Source: Takakia lepidozioides
Taxonomy: Eukaryota > Streptophyta > Takakiopsida > Takakiales > Takakiaceae
Assembly (NCBI GenBank): GCA_030704615.1
Contig: CM060731.1
Span: forward strand, 90,810,756 to 90,874,755
Direction of reading: 5' to 3'
DNA length: 64,000 nt
The notes beneath the pieces were generated by a model that was not told the DNA's origin, did not search any database, and saw only the letters and a program-made list of their open reading frames with translations. Below, piece by piece: positions 9,743 to 21,030 of the stretch; the first letter of the stretch is position 1; each line of letters begins with the position of its first letter. Made by a program: the position numbers and the translations under genes.

Positions 9743-12700
9743 TCAGTCTGACTCAGAGTCAGTACAATGTATCCCCTCTTCCTCTGCATCTAAGTCTAAG
9801 TATTTTAGAACACCGGATCCACGCGGAATACACCTACGACTGGCCACTAAAAAGTCAGGGGATAGGGACTCGGACGCGTGAAGTGCCATTGCTTCGGCAT
9901 AAACAGGGAGCAGAAAATTGGAAAGGGGGCTGTCGAAAACAGACTCGCCAGAAATGACTGTATCTCCTGAAGATCCACCGCTGGCTTTCCTGAAAGACAG
10001 CCTGAAAAAGTTATTACTGTAACTTTGATGTTATCGAGAAATTGAGTATGACTCCCAAAGAGGGTTTAGCACTTACTCACATGAAAAGTCGTTGTCGACC
10101 TGCTTATCTTCGGGATCGTCATCATTTCGAATATGAATCCGATCAGTCTGTGTGCCTGAAGTGGAGCCAGACAAAAGGGGGAGGAGCACTGTGTTGTAGA
10201 GGTCAGAATCACCCTCCATACCAAAAAGGCTTCTTCCGCCTGCCTTGCATGCGTGGTAAGTTGCTCCTGCACCAGACAGGAGAACATAAACAGTTTGGAG
10301 GAGGGGATTTAAGCAGATGAAACTGTTGAAAGGAAACCAATTCGGAAGGGAGAAAACGAACCTGTGGACACAGAAAGATCGACAACCCGTGCAGAGCGGT
10401 GGCTGCATGACTCCAGCAGTATTTGCATGAATGCTGGTGACTTTTCCTTTGCACCTCTCCAGGGAGTGCCATCTGGTCTCTTCAGAGTCTGACTGGACTG
10501 TATGAAGTTGTACAAAATGTCATCGACATGGGGCTTATAGGGGGGGTTGACGAAACAACCCTGGTCAGAAATCTCAAAGCTGCGGATGGAGGATGGTGTC
10601 TTTGATGTGCGAATCCTCCGCAGGCAGATCGCCTCGAACATCCTCGTCTGCCAAAGATAGCAGGTTAGTGTGGTAAACACAATCTAAAGTGGAAGTGTGT
10701 ACATCGGCTATTCAGAACTCTGACACCAAAAAACCATGAATCGTTGATGATCGGTGTCGATCATAAAACATTCTACTAGAGTGGATCTGCAGAGAAAATT
10801 GAAACTCATGATCAAAGCATAAGCAGAAGGCAGACGGCATACCAGCTGACCAGGGAAACCGCCTTTCACAAGGTAGAGGCTGTTCACACAATTCCATGTG
10901 CGCAAAACTTCAAACCCTGAAGACTTGAGGTATGATGCCAATGCCCGACGACTATCATTGTCACATGACTGAAAAAGCAGAAGTGTCCCTGCATCAGAGA
11001 GGAAATTATTACAGAACCCGAATACCCAACTCCAGTAGTTGTCCTCGAATTTGTTCCACCCTGGCGTCTTGCCCTTTGGAAGAACTTCTGGCACAGCCTG
11101 GCCATCCGGGATGTCGAGAATGACAATGTCGGCCGCATAAGTTTTCTGCACACCGCACACGAAGGTGGGACCTGTGCTCACCTGCAACAGACATGTTTTT
11201 TATAAGAACGATGGCAAGAATGTTTTCAAAGAACGAGACTGAAATACTGCCAACGAAACATTCAGAGAAAAGGAAAGAAAATGGAATTCTCACCAGATTG
11301 AGGAATGAGATTATATTGTCCCAGGTAGGGGATGGCACCCCAGTGTATCCTCTCTTTCGACTCTGCATCATCGAAAGCCAACCCTCATTAACAATTTTCA
11401 TCTCTCCTGCTGAATCAGAACGGGAAGGGTGTGGCTTGGCATCGAACACGCACTGAAGAGTGCGGGTATATCTTCCAGCAGTAAAGTCCTGCCCACTCTC
11501 CATCTCCTTTTCATTCTCCTTCCCCTTGTCCTTTTCCTTCTCTTTGGACTTGTCTTTGTCCTTTGGCTTTGCTGGTGAGATGGCTATGACATCAACAGCC
11601 TTGTCTTTTGGTTTGCGGCCCGCCTTCTTTCCCTTCTGCGGCGTTCCCTGAGCATCAGGCTCCTTGGCAGCCAAGGTTGCTATGTTTCGTTGATACTCTT
11701 CGTCAGTCAAAGGCGCCAGCATCTCAGCGTTATTGTTCAAGTATTTCATATGCTGTTCTTGAAAGGTCGTGTGCTCAGGTGGGCAGTCAAGGTACCACCC
11801 ACAGTCTCTGAAGTGAGAAGGACTCCAGTCCTTCAATATCCCTGCAGTATACATGGTTGGATCGTTTGCAGGGTCCGACCACATGTCAAGATAGTCGGGA
11901 ATTCCGCTCAGGTGATTTCCTTCCATAAGCACATATTTCGTGTACCTGAAAAAAGGAGATGAATCCCAACCCACAAAAGCGCTCAGTGAGTAAGATGCAA
12001 GTAGAACAGAAAGAATAAAACATGGATTGAAATGGCTCTGACAACTGCTCCAAGGACCTTTCAGGACCACACTACTGCTCCAGATATGAATGTCGTCAAC
12101 GCCATTCAGAACATTCCATTCCATGACACTGTAAATACATCCTAATCCAGGTGAATGCAAATAAGCGATTAGAAATGACACAGACATAGAAGTGAATGTC
12201 GTCAACGACATTCAAGAATGAAGCCAAATTATTACTGAAATGAAGCAAAAGCACAGGATGGAAATAAAAAAATTGTGTAAGGAACCATCCAGGAAAACTC
12301 AATGCACATTCATAACGAACCTATCACTGAGGACCTCACAACATCATTGTATGTGAATGGCGTCAACGCCATTCACAAAAATACAAAAAAGAAACCAATT
12401 ACTTAGCTCCCCAATCCATGAAAATTGAATTTGTCGTTTTTGAATAATACAGACACAGCTGTGAATGTCGTCAACGACATTCACTTTGGATTTCTTAAAA
12501 CAGAGCTTATCAAGCCTCCATATTCATCGCAAGAGGAGAAAACAATGCAGAACAACTGAATGTCTGCATTGACATTCAGCAAAATGAAGTGATCAACCCT
12601 CATTGTAACCTCTATGGACATTACAAAAATTTAAATAACCTTGAGGACCACACAACAACTCCGTATGTGAATGTCGTCAACGCCATTCAAGGACATTATC

Positions 12701-15379
12701 AATTCTAATCAGGGACAATATAATTGCACCCTTAGATCCTAACCAGGTGAATTCATATACTCGCTTAAGAATGACTCAGACAAAGAAGTGAATGTCGTCA
12801 ACGACATTCAATCTGGATCTAAGATTGCAATCCATATGAAGCCACAATTTTTCCCAAAAAAACAGTAGAGTTTCAAGTATGACATTTCACCTGTACACAA
12901 CTCGCATCATGGCCCACTCTCCTCCAACCTGACTGTCAAAGTCGTTGGACCGTAAAATGTTACCATCTTTGGAGAACTCCCGGAAAAAACAGTATCTCCA
13001 GGTGAGACCTCTCCACTTCCTTATGTATGCCTCCAATGACATTTGGGGAGGGGAAACAATCGCAATGTTCAGGTCCTTCAAAGTCTGATCCAGCACAATG
13101 ACGGCGCGCTTTTCGAGCTGCAAATAGTATATTTGTCAGAATTGCAAAAAAGAAACACATCACATACTTGAAGAGAAGAAACAGCATGTTCGAATACACA
13201 CCTGACTCCAAAATGTAGCCTTGTGGAGCCAGTTATCAAACACCAAATCACTGATTCCTTCCACCTTTGTGCCAGGCTGTATGGTGCTCTTTGGGAACTG
13301 ATTCAAGTCCTTTACTGTTTGATCTGAGTTCCATATCTCCAGCCACCTTATTTTTGTTTGTGGGTCGACCATCGATATGGCCAGCCGGTGCAATTTCTCC
13401 TGCTGCATCTCCGGATGCACATGCTTGTCATAGTGTGTTTTGATCTGCTGAAGGAACTCAGGACCAAGTCCAGGATCTACTATTCTAAGCTGCTTTCTGA
13501 AGGCTGACATCAATTTGGTTCTTCGCATCTCAAACTCCTTCTTTATTGCAGCTTCCACACCCTTTGATGTCATTAGTTCCTCTGGTGTAGTGCGGTAATA
13601 TTCGGATTTTCCCTTCTCAGCTGCCTCTGCCAGTTCTTGCTGCATTCATTCAAGTAGTGATTAGCTCCGAAGGGACTCTAAACATGTATTCGAAAAGTAA
13701 ACAGATTACAGACTCGGGCTTATCGCATACATGTACTCCAGAAACGCCTCTCGTGTCAAAGAATACCAAGTGCCTGCAGCTCTTCCTGTTTCGCACTTCT
13801 TGATGATATTGGGTGGTAGTACTGTCCGAAAATCATCCAGCTTCATCAGACCAATCCTCTGAATTCGGAATAGTGTGTGAACCAAGCTTGTTGTCACATG
13901 CGATTTCTCTGTCGATCTGCAAAAACATTGAAAACATTGCATTCCTTAACACTGTTTTTTGAGGATCAACAAGACACTACAGAGGGAATCAAATCTCCTG
14001 GATGACTTACTTGTTCACGTCGTGCATAGCTGTAAGAAGCCTAGCGATGTCGTTTCCTGGATCCAAAACCATTGCCTCCACAGCAACATGCTTGTCTTTG
14101 TCTTTCGAATGGTGTTTCTGAATGTATCCCATCCATGCCAGCAATCGGTGGTTGCCGTCCCAGACGTAGAACATGTGGTTGCAAAATTGCTGGGTGTTCT
14201 TTCCCATCATGAGGCCCAGCTCGAACTCCTCATTGGCATCTTTCCAGCACTCATCCCAGTTATCACTGATCTCTGGAGAAACTAATGTGCTTTTCCCATT
14301 TATATCCGTCAGGGACACATAAAAAACTTGTGCACCAAGTCTATATCCATGCACAAAATCACTCTCCAATTTTGTTATGTCATGGGAAAGAGGTGGACGC
14401 ACAACAGGCATTGATATCATCCGGCACAGAGGTATGTCCAGACGCCCTCCAGATACGAGCATGTCCCTTATAACCTCCTGAGAGTTTACCTTCTGGAATG
14501 ACATGAGTTCTTTCACCTTGTCAAGGTAGTGCACTTCGGATTCATCTGCTTCATCTGTATTCTCTGAGCTTTTTGCGGACTCGTCCCCATCTCCAGATCC
14601 TTTCCCCTCTGATCCTGTAGGCTTCGACCTCACAGTTTTCTGCACGATGCCATTCAGTTCTGACTAAGTCATTTGCAAATAGTGAATGGCGGTAACGACA
14701 ATCACTCTGTATCAAGGAAACTCACCATGAATGGTGTGAAAGAATTCAGCACAATCTACAGATGCAAAGCCGAGACTGCCGTATTCAAAACAAAAGTGAG
14801 AGCGATAGCGAACGGCGTTAACGACAATCACAAAAGATAACAACCTGCCGGATCGGTGTTGTGAAATGACATATATGTGCAACTGATTGGCGGCAACGAC
14901 ATTCAGTATAGTTTAGGGAGAATAGTAAGTGCAGACTCTCTCTTCAAACACATAGGTACATAAATCTCATGAGCAGAATCGAATGGCGTTAATGACGCTC
15001 GCGATTCAGTAGTTCCTGCTAAAGAATGGAAGAGGAAGGACTCCTTGAAAGGCAATCACATAGACTATATGATAAAACTTACTGGCACCTTCTTAGGTTT
15101 TGAACTTTGATCCCCTTCTGCAGCTTTCCTCTTCCCTCTCACATCTGCTGGAGTTTCTGTCTGCGCAAGGGTTTCTTGACCTTCTTCAGGTTCGGCGTTC
15201 CGCGTGCTTCCACCTTCTTCAGTGTCCCTGCGATTCATCTCTGCCTCCACAGGCTGGCGCACTCTTATCGCCGGCTGTGTCGCAGCCGCTGCCTCAGTCT
15301 CCGTCTGCTCTTGTGAATCAGTCTCCGCGTTCACCTGCTGCCTTGGCCCTGTGTTCTCCAACAAACGACGCCTCGTCAT
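9743..15379 (-). CDS. ParB-like domain fused to permuted N4/N6-type DNA methyltransferase, MULE-encoded (copy A)
   Basis: Ten exons join in phase to 1,165 aa: 15379-15083, 14639-14011, 13916-13724, 13639-13202, 13117-12891, 11945-11294, 11181-10843, 10647-10362, 10266-10077, 9989-9743. Residues 1-99 are low-complexity and basic/acidic. About 150-310 is a ParB/sulfiredoxin-like domain with V-W-D-G-N-H-R (D260-R264). A Lys/Glu-rich linker (about 700-745) precedes the methyltransferase. Its motif IV-like L-D-I-P-D-G (about 834-839) comes before the G-T-L-L-L-F strand, then motif X/I K-S-P...V-V-D-L-S-V-S-T-G (ends 1021, split by an intron) and G-R-S-L-F-G-M-E-G-D. This order is the circularly permuted class. 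The last exon is acidic. All introns are GT-AG except after exon 3, where the donor reads AT (13723) but GT in copy C. The 10647-10842 junction is the least certain; an extra exon at 10786-10727 also fits. Target base and activity are unknown. Confidence 0.75.
12088..12809. repeat. Seven 20-bp palindromes in intron 5 (copy A)
   Basis: Cores at 12088, 12194, 12355, 12463, 12558, 12669 and 12790, each 20 bases. The consensus is close to GAATGTCGTCAACGACATTC, i.e. 9-bp arms around a 2-base centre. The unit at 12355 has 11-bp perfect arms (GTGAATGGCGT). Three C-C/A-C pairs suggest a decayed tandem repeat of roughly 110-bp half-units. Arms are conserved where the spacers have diverged. Confidence 0.9.
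14682..15007. repeat. Four related palindromes in intron 1 (copy A)
   Basis: Copies at 14682-14705, 14808-14831, 14883-14906 and 14976-15007, with cores such as GAATGGCGGTAACGACAATC and GAATGGCGTTAATGACGCTC. They are less perfect than the intron 5 set but share the GAATGGCG...AACGAC layout. Spacing is 75-126 bases. Confidence 0.8.
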
Positions 15380-16234
15380 TTTCTCTCTTGCTCTGCGTCT
15401 CTCTCTAAGGGAAGTAAAATAAAGAGACTTTCTTCTCTTTCGTATTCTAGAAGGAACCCTCTCCAGCTTGACTACCACTCTCCCTCTAAGCGCGAAAAGT
15501 AGAAAAACGCAGTGACTCCCGATTTCTTGCGGGATTGCCTGTGTTCTTGCGTGTCTCTAGAAGCATCGGATTCCCTCCCGCGTGACCGTTACACATAGTC
15601 GTTTCGATATTAGTGCACATGCCAGCAATTGGTGTACAGCTGTTCGTATTCAGTTATGGATGTCTGACGTGTGCCGCCCAAAACAAAACGGCGTGTTCTA
15701 AATTATAACTGGTTCAATATTTAAAAAGAACAGCGAATCCCAGAAATTGATGCGCAGTCTTAAACAAATAAATATAAATGAACGAGAGTTTGATGACAAA
15801 TTTTGGAATATCATACACGGTCATCCTTGTTATCCAAACCCCACATTCGTTGCACATTTGGAACTTTCCAGGTGCGCATGATCATTGGTAGTAGTATATA
15901 GATACATTTACTTAATCTGCAATCCCATTCTCGGATCCTGTGGCATGCTTCCAGGAAGTCGGCTTTGTTATTGGGTTTATTGATGAGGTTCTGATTAACG
16001 GTTTAACAGTTGCCGACACTGCCCCTATGGATTCTCTGACCACTGGGCCCACAAGAAAAGTAATTAAAATGGACGGCTGCATATCTGGAATGAATAACAG
16101 AATATGCACAGTCGTTATCTGAGCTTCCTCCGCCATATGCTCTGCTCATTCTTCAACTGTGTTCTGGAGACAGCAGTAAACCGATTTACACTAGATCTGC
16201 GATAGCAAGGTACAAACATACTCGAGGAAGGAAG
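15380..16234. promoter_or_regulatory. Intergenic region between divergent MULE genes (shared promoter)
   Basis: 855 bases between the two start codons. It is the only space available for promoters of both genes, so a bidirectional promoter is inferred. The part from 15586 is also kept at the left edge of the transposase-only copy B (27417). No clear TATA box was assigned. Confidence 0.55.
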
Positions 16235-19200
16235 ATGGCTTCCTCTGAAGCGGAGTTCTTCTCAGACGACAAACCAGTGCCGTTCTCCCAGGAAGTCCTT
16301 GACAATGGATTTGCAATTGTTCTGGAACATGTCTTGGCTACCCGTTTTCAGCTGCAGAATGGCTCCATCTTTTTGGAGAAAGAGGTTTACGATCTGAAAG
16401 GAAGAAGTTGGTGAAATATTCTTTCCAAAACCGTGATGAGACGGCTCATATCAGCCAGTGGAGAGTGCGTCCTGGTCGATACAGAGTACTTGGAGAGCCT
16501 CGGCGAAAGTCCCTTGGGTCATATGTGACGCCCGGGACTGCTGCTTCGGTCGTTGAAGACAAGAGGGAGGTGGTGGTGAAAAAAGAACAGACGTCCTCCA
16601 CTCCAATCGTTGAGCTTTCGGATTCATCCGATGATGACATAAGTGAAATTCCAAATCCAGTCCTTCCTACTGTGGTTGCAGAAGCTGATGAAGAAGAGAT
16701 TTGTAGTGTCATTCCAAAATTGCGGGCGATGAGAGGAATGGCTGGATTCAAAAGCGAGTTGCGGGGAATTGATTGGGAATCTTTGAAGCAGGTGCCTGTG
16801 AAGTTCTTGCCGGAGACTTTTGATGGCGATATCCTATTCGAGCTGCCTCCTCCTCCGCGAGTTGGAGGTGTAACAATCATGATGCATGGAATGGACAAGA
16901 AACACGACGGGCACCCGTGGTGCAGAACAAAAACATCCAATATTCAGAATGATGACAAGCTTGTTTTCAGGAGGACAGTTTGCAATGGACACCTTAGGTG
17001 TGATAATTTGAATTGCAGACACTTTCTTCAGTCTGGAGTTCATAATCAAAGCGAATGGGAGGGTCTGGCAGAGAATCCATTTCAGCCTGGGACTGCCCCT
17101 CCACCGGCAAACACTTTCGTCTGCAAATTCTGCAAACTTGTGCCATCCTGCTTGGCGCTCTGCGGAGCAAGAATGTACTATGTTGTCCACCGTTTGAATA
17201 CAATGACGAGAGCTTGTGTGCATTTTGGATTCCATAACCATCCTGTCTCGAAGGGGGATTACAGGGAGAGTGTTGAGACAGTATCGAGGTTGATCAAACA
17301 GGAGTTCGGGAGAAACCCATCCGCAACAACATCTGCAATTGCTCTTGGCGCAAGCAAGTCCTTCTTGGAAAGCCATATTTTGAGTGAAGGAGATTCTGTG
17401 GGGACTAAACTTGACGGTGCAGCATTGGACCTGGTCATGGATCATTTCTCCACTTTAAGTTCACCTAACATTCGGCATCAGATCAATGCATTGAGAATGG
17501 GCTCTGGGATCAGAGGCTACATAGACAATATTTTGGAATTGAAACGACTGAGCAAGTACGATTACATCCAGGACAATGTATTCCCAGGTCAAGGTGCCAT
17601 CAAAGTTTTTCTTTTCAAAATGTCGACTGTTGGGGAGGGCAGTGGGGTTAGCCTCGTGAAGCGGATGCAGAAGACTGGGGACTTGCAGAACTGTTTTCTT
17701 ATGTTTGATCATGTGAAACGAGTGAAGGATTGGACGACGAATGGCTTGTCATGTCTACGATCCAGTGTACCAACGAGTTATGACAATTGCAGTTTGTGAC
17801 ATGCAATCCGAGGATACGGAATCCCAGAAGCTCATGTGGAATTCCCTGATACGTGTCATGGGCTGCCATCTCCAAATTTCGCAGGTTTCATGGCGGATAG
17901 TGCTCAAGCAAATTTCAATGCTATTCGTATTGTCTTCGGATCGGGCGACCCAAAAGTGCTTATGCCAGGAAGAGAGCGTACATGTCTATTCCATTGGACA
18001 CAATCTCTGGAAAAACATACAAAGTCGGACATCAAACCAGAGATGCAGACTCAGCACCGTAAATTGTGCAAAGAGTACAAAGATGCTAGAACAATGAAGG
18101 AGGCGGACACTTTGTTCCAGACAATTCGTGCCTGGTGGTTCTCTTCTGGAGCTGCATCACTTGAGAGTATGAGAGCATTGGAAGATTGGCTGGCGTTTTG
18201 GCACTTCCGGTATAGACAGTGGGGAGCAGCCATGACAATGGTACGAGGCTTCTATTTCATGCTTTATTCATACATTTGCTTTCCATATTTTTGTTGCTTT
18301 CTTTATGTTGTTTCCTGTGCACTATTCTGAAGTGTGGTTATCCTCTTTGCAGAACATGTCCATTGAGGAAATGGCAGACATGCCATCTTGCAATTTGGCA
18401 GAAACTGTGCACAATGCATGGTTGCAGCAGTCTGGGAAAAGAGGTCGGGATTTGTATGTGGCAACAACAGATGATTTGATACGTGCCTTGCAACAACAAA
18501 CCCGATACCGTGATTTCTTACGAGGTGGGGTTGGTGGCAAGGGTCCGGACAAATCGGAGTTGATGTTGCGTGCTACAAACAGATCTGGGGATCCAATCAA
18601 GATAGCACGGGCGGTGAGCATGTATGCCCAGGGAACGCCACTTGTTTCTAGAGTTCCACATCTTGAAGGGAGGAGAGATTCGGCTCCTGTAAGAGGAAAT
18701 TGAACACTCCACCTGGTTCGGATTCAGATTCCCACAGGGCAGACCGTGATAACTTCTCGAAGCCTCGTGTTCCCCTGCATGACAGCTCCGTGTCCGGAAC
18801 CTCCATTGTGGAGGAACCTCCAACACGACGGCAAGCTCCAGCATCAAACCGTGCCACTGAAATGGTGCAGGAGAGAAACAACCCCCTTGATGTGCTTGAG
18901 TCCGCATGCCCCGACCACGTTTGGCACATAGAACGCACAAGTGTCGGGTCTCGTGTGAAATGTACAGCGATCAGGGCAACTAATTTCGAGAAGTGCACTT
19001 CATCTATATCCAGAGGTGGTGCCCGAACTCCTGCTCCGACTTTCACGGGCTTGATGCGTCCATACGGTCAACCAGAAGCCAAGAACCACAAGTTCTGGTT
19101 CTGCGCAGATGATTGTGCCAGATGTGTGCATGGAACTGTGCGTCCTTCCGTAGTGATGAAGCCATCTCCTCCAACCGTTTGGCCCGTGAAGGTGGGAACA

Positions 19201-19737
19201 CATCTCAGCTTTCAGGAGATTGAAATGCTGGAGGAGGCAGGTTTTTCCCTTGCGAGACAACCCCAACTCCATGCATGTGCTACTACTCCTGCGTCCTCCC
19301 GGGTCCCCCCGGCAAATCCTGACTTGTGGCCAACCAAACGAGATGGAAAGCTCGTTCGGCGTTTCCCTCCAACCGCTGAACACTTTGGCAAAGTGGAGTC
19401 CGCAAGAATGCTCCAAGCTCGTGTTGGAAGCACCACGGAAGTACCCGATCCAGGATATGGTCGGGTATTCACAATCATCACTTCCACATCTGCTGTTCAT
19501 GACAGGACCTACGACATCACGGTTTCCAATTTCCCCAATTGCACATGTCCTGATTTTGTGAATATGCTATCAACCAGTTTGGGCAAGAGAGGTAAATTCA
19601 TACCCTGCAAACATTTGTATTTCATATTTTTGAGGAGGATGGTTTGCGATCCCAAACGTGACAACTTCATTCACCAGGCCACTATGAGTTTCAACGAGGT
19701 CGATACTCTTTTGCAGCGGGATACAACACATGGGTAG
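16235..19737 (+). pseudogene. MULE transposase with SWIM finger (copy A)
   Basis: Cut-and-paste transposase of the Mutator-like superfamily. After an acidic N-terminus there is a WRKY/GCM1- or FLYWCH-like zinc region (C-K-L-V-P-S-C...F-H-N-H-P). The DDE core has M-F-D-H-V, then F-M-A-D-S-A-Q-A-N and C-L-F-H-W. An intron (18241-18352, GT-AG) splits off exon 2. A SWIM finger, C-T-C-P-D-F...C-K-H-L (19540-19614), lies near the end. Lesions versus copies B and C are a 2-bp insertion near 16400 giving an early stop, a 1-bp insertion near 17739, loss of one 10-bp direct-repeat unit near 17865, and a 1-bp deletion near 18668. The SWIM end is intact here, unlike in B and C. The family call is strong; the gene as read is broken. 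Confidence 0.85.
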
Positions 19738-20387
19738 CATGAACTATGTAATGTGGTATGTGGATGACCATGATTTGAAATGTGTAATTCACATCAATTC
19801 GTCGGCTGTGCAATGATATGGCCTCCAACTATACGGAGTGAGGTCTGAGTGACAACTTTTAGGTAGTGCACATTTGTCATTGCACCGTTCGAAGTCTACA
19901 TGTCTTGCTGTCGCTATGCACTACAATCATCTTTTGAAGATGATCATAACTCTCATTGTTATTTGAGGAGGGAGGAAGTCTTCTCGTGGCAGCCTTTATG
20001 GCGCACACTTTGTGAGGATATTTTGTCGTCTTCGTAATTGTAAAAGTGAAACAAACATTTGTAATTGCACAATGTTGGATGCTGCAATTGTAGGCCTCAA
20101 CGCTCGTCTTGATTCTATTTAGGCAAGATTCCCTGCATTAATTCCACGGTCATAGGACCATCCACGGTTATAGGCGGCGCATGTTAATGCTGACGTGGCA
20201 GTTGACGGACAGTGCCACGTCATCATTTACCGCCACATCAGCATGCTGACATGACGCTCACGCCACGTCAGCATGTGTGCAGGCTCACGCCACGTCAGCT
20301 GGCGTGAGCGTACGCTCACGCCACGTCACTCCTGCGTGAGCGTACGCTCGCGCGCTCACGTGCAACGCTCACGCCATTGCGTCGTTG
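19738..20387. repeat. Right subterminal region and terminal repeat, copy A
   Basis: Holds several CCACGTCA/TGACGTGG motifs (about 20200-20330) and a perfect 22-bp palindrome at 20301-20322 with arms GGCGTGAGCGT. A second palindromic GTGAGCGTACGCTC lies near 20336. It ends in the terminal inverted repeat ...CGTCGTTG. No gene. Confidence 0.75.
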
Positions 20388-21030
20388 CTTTCTTTGCAAG
20401 CTTTAGCATGGACCTCTTGAAGGATGAGGATGGTAAGCTGTAATGGAATCCTACCTATAGTTTTGGCCTTGTCATGACATCAGGCCTATGACCTGCAATC
20501 TGAGTTTTTTTATGTGCCAAAGAGGCTGGATCTCGGTTGTTCAAGTTGCTTGTGCGTACAAGTCTTGAAGTTGCAATTTGACAGGCTGAATTCACATTCC
20601 CTTGACACCTTGTATGATTACATGTCGCGGGATGAGTGCAAATGGTATGGAATCTATTTCATCATGCCCAAGTAGGATTGCTTGGAGACACGTTTTGATT
20701 ATGAAAAATTGCAGGCTGGTCCTTATGCCTTGGTTGATGCATGACCTGCTGTAATGAAAGGCTGATAAGGTAAGATGTTGCAACCTGTGTGTCATGCCCA
20801 AGATGTATGTTTGAAAACGTGTCTTGAAATGGTAATAGGGCAGGCTGGACCATGGTACCTTGCCCTTTGCATGACCTCAGCATTTTGTGCTCCTTCAATA
20901 CATGACCTTGCTGGTAAGGCATGTGGGCAGGCTGAACCAAGATGCCTTGCAGCTTGCATATAGGCGACAATATCTTATCTTGTCCCACACAAGAGCAAAC
21001 CCCGCCCTCCCTGTTTTGTCTTGGATGATT
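20388..21030. repeat. R1 repeat, copy 1, right part, with degenerate CAGGCTG units
   Basis: Continues the sequence broken off at 9046; matches 26649-27300. It contains four spaced units beginning CAGGCTG (about 20582, 20713, 20841, 20930), several followed by TGCCTTG or ACCTTG and CATGACC, 90-130 bases apart. The first 9 bases are the right target-site duplication of the MULE. Confidence 0.8.

Larger units (their letters stand above)
9047..20387. mobile_element. Two-gene Mutator-like element, copy A
   Basis: An 11,341-bp element with a ParB-like/DNA methyltransferase gene on the minus strand (9743-15379) and a MULE transposase gene on the plus strand (16235-19737), divergently arranged. The left end starts CAGGGATGCC and the right end finishes GCGTCGTTG. 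Their inverted comparison gives imperfect terminal repeats sharing GGCGTGAGC and CACGTGAGCGCG. Boundaries are set by the near-identical copy C at 45018-56156 and by the uninterrupted R1 sequence at 26649-26657. Flanking 9-mers agree at six positions (TGTGCTTTG / CTTTCTTTG), a target-site length typical of MULEs. Confidence 0.9.

Noticed and set aside
10309-10680. N-P-P-Y in exon 8 of the ParB/methyltransferase gene as the catalytic motif IV
   Set aside because: It follows the motif VI-VIII-like part and lies just before motifs X and I, the wrong order for either class. A one-base difference in a C-run changes the reading to Q-P-P-Y in copy C.
11193-12302. Long plus- and minus-strand frames through intron 5 (e.g. 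reading into 12211)
   Set aside because: The coding exon ends at a clear acceptor at 11945; the extension runs through the palindrome-bearing intron.
12088-15007. CRISPR-like array
   Set aside because: Regular palindromic repeats with spacers, but in introns of a eukaryotic transposon gene; spacers are homologous to each other and no cas genes exist.
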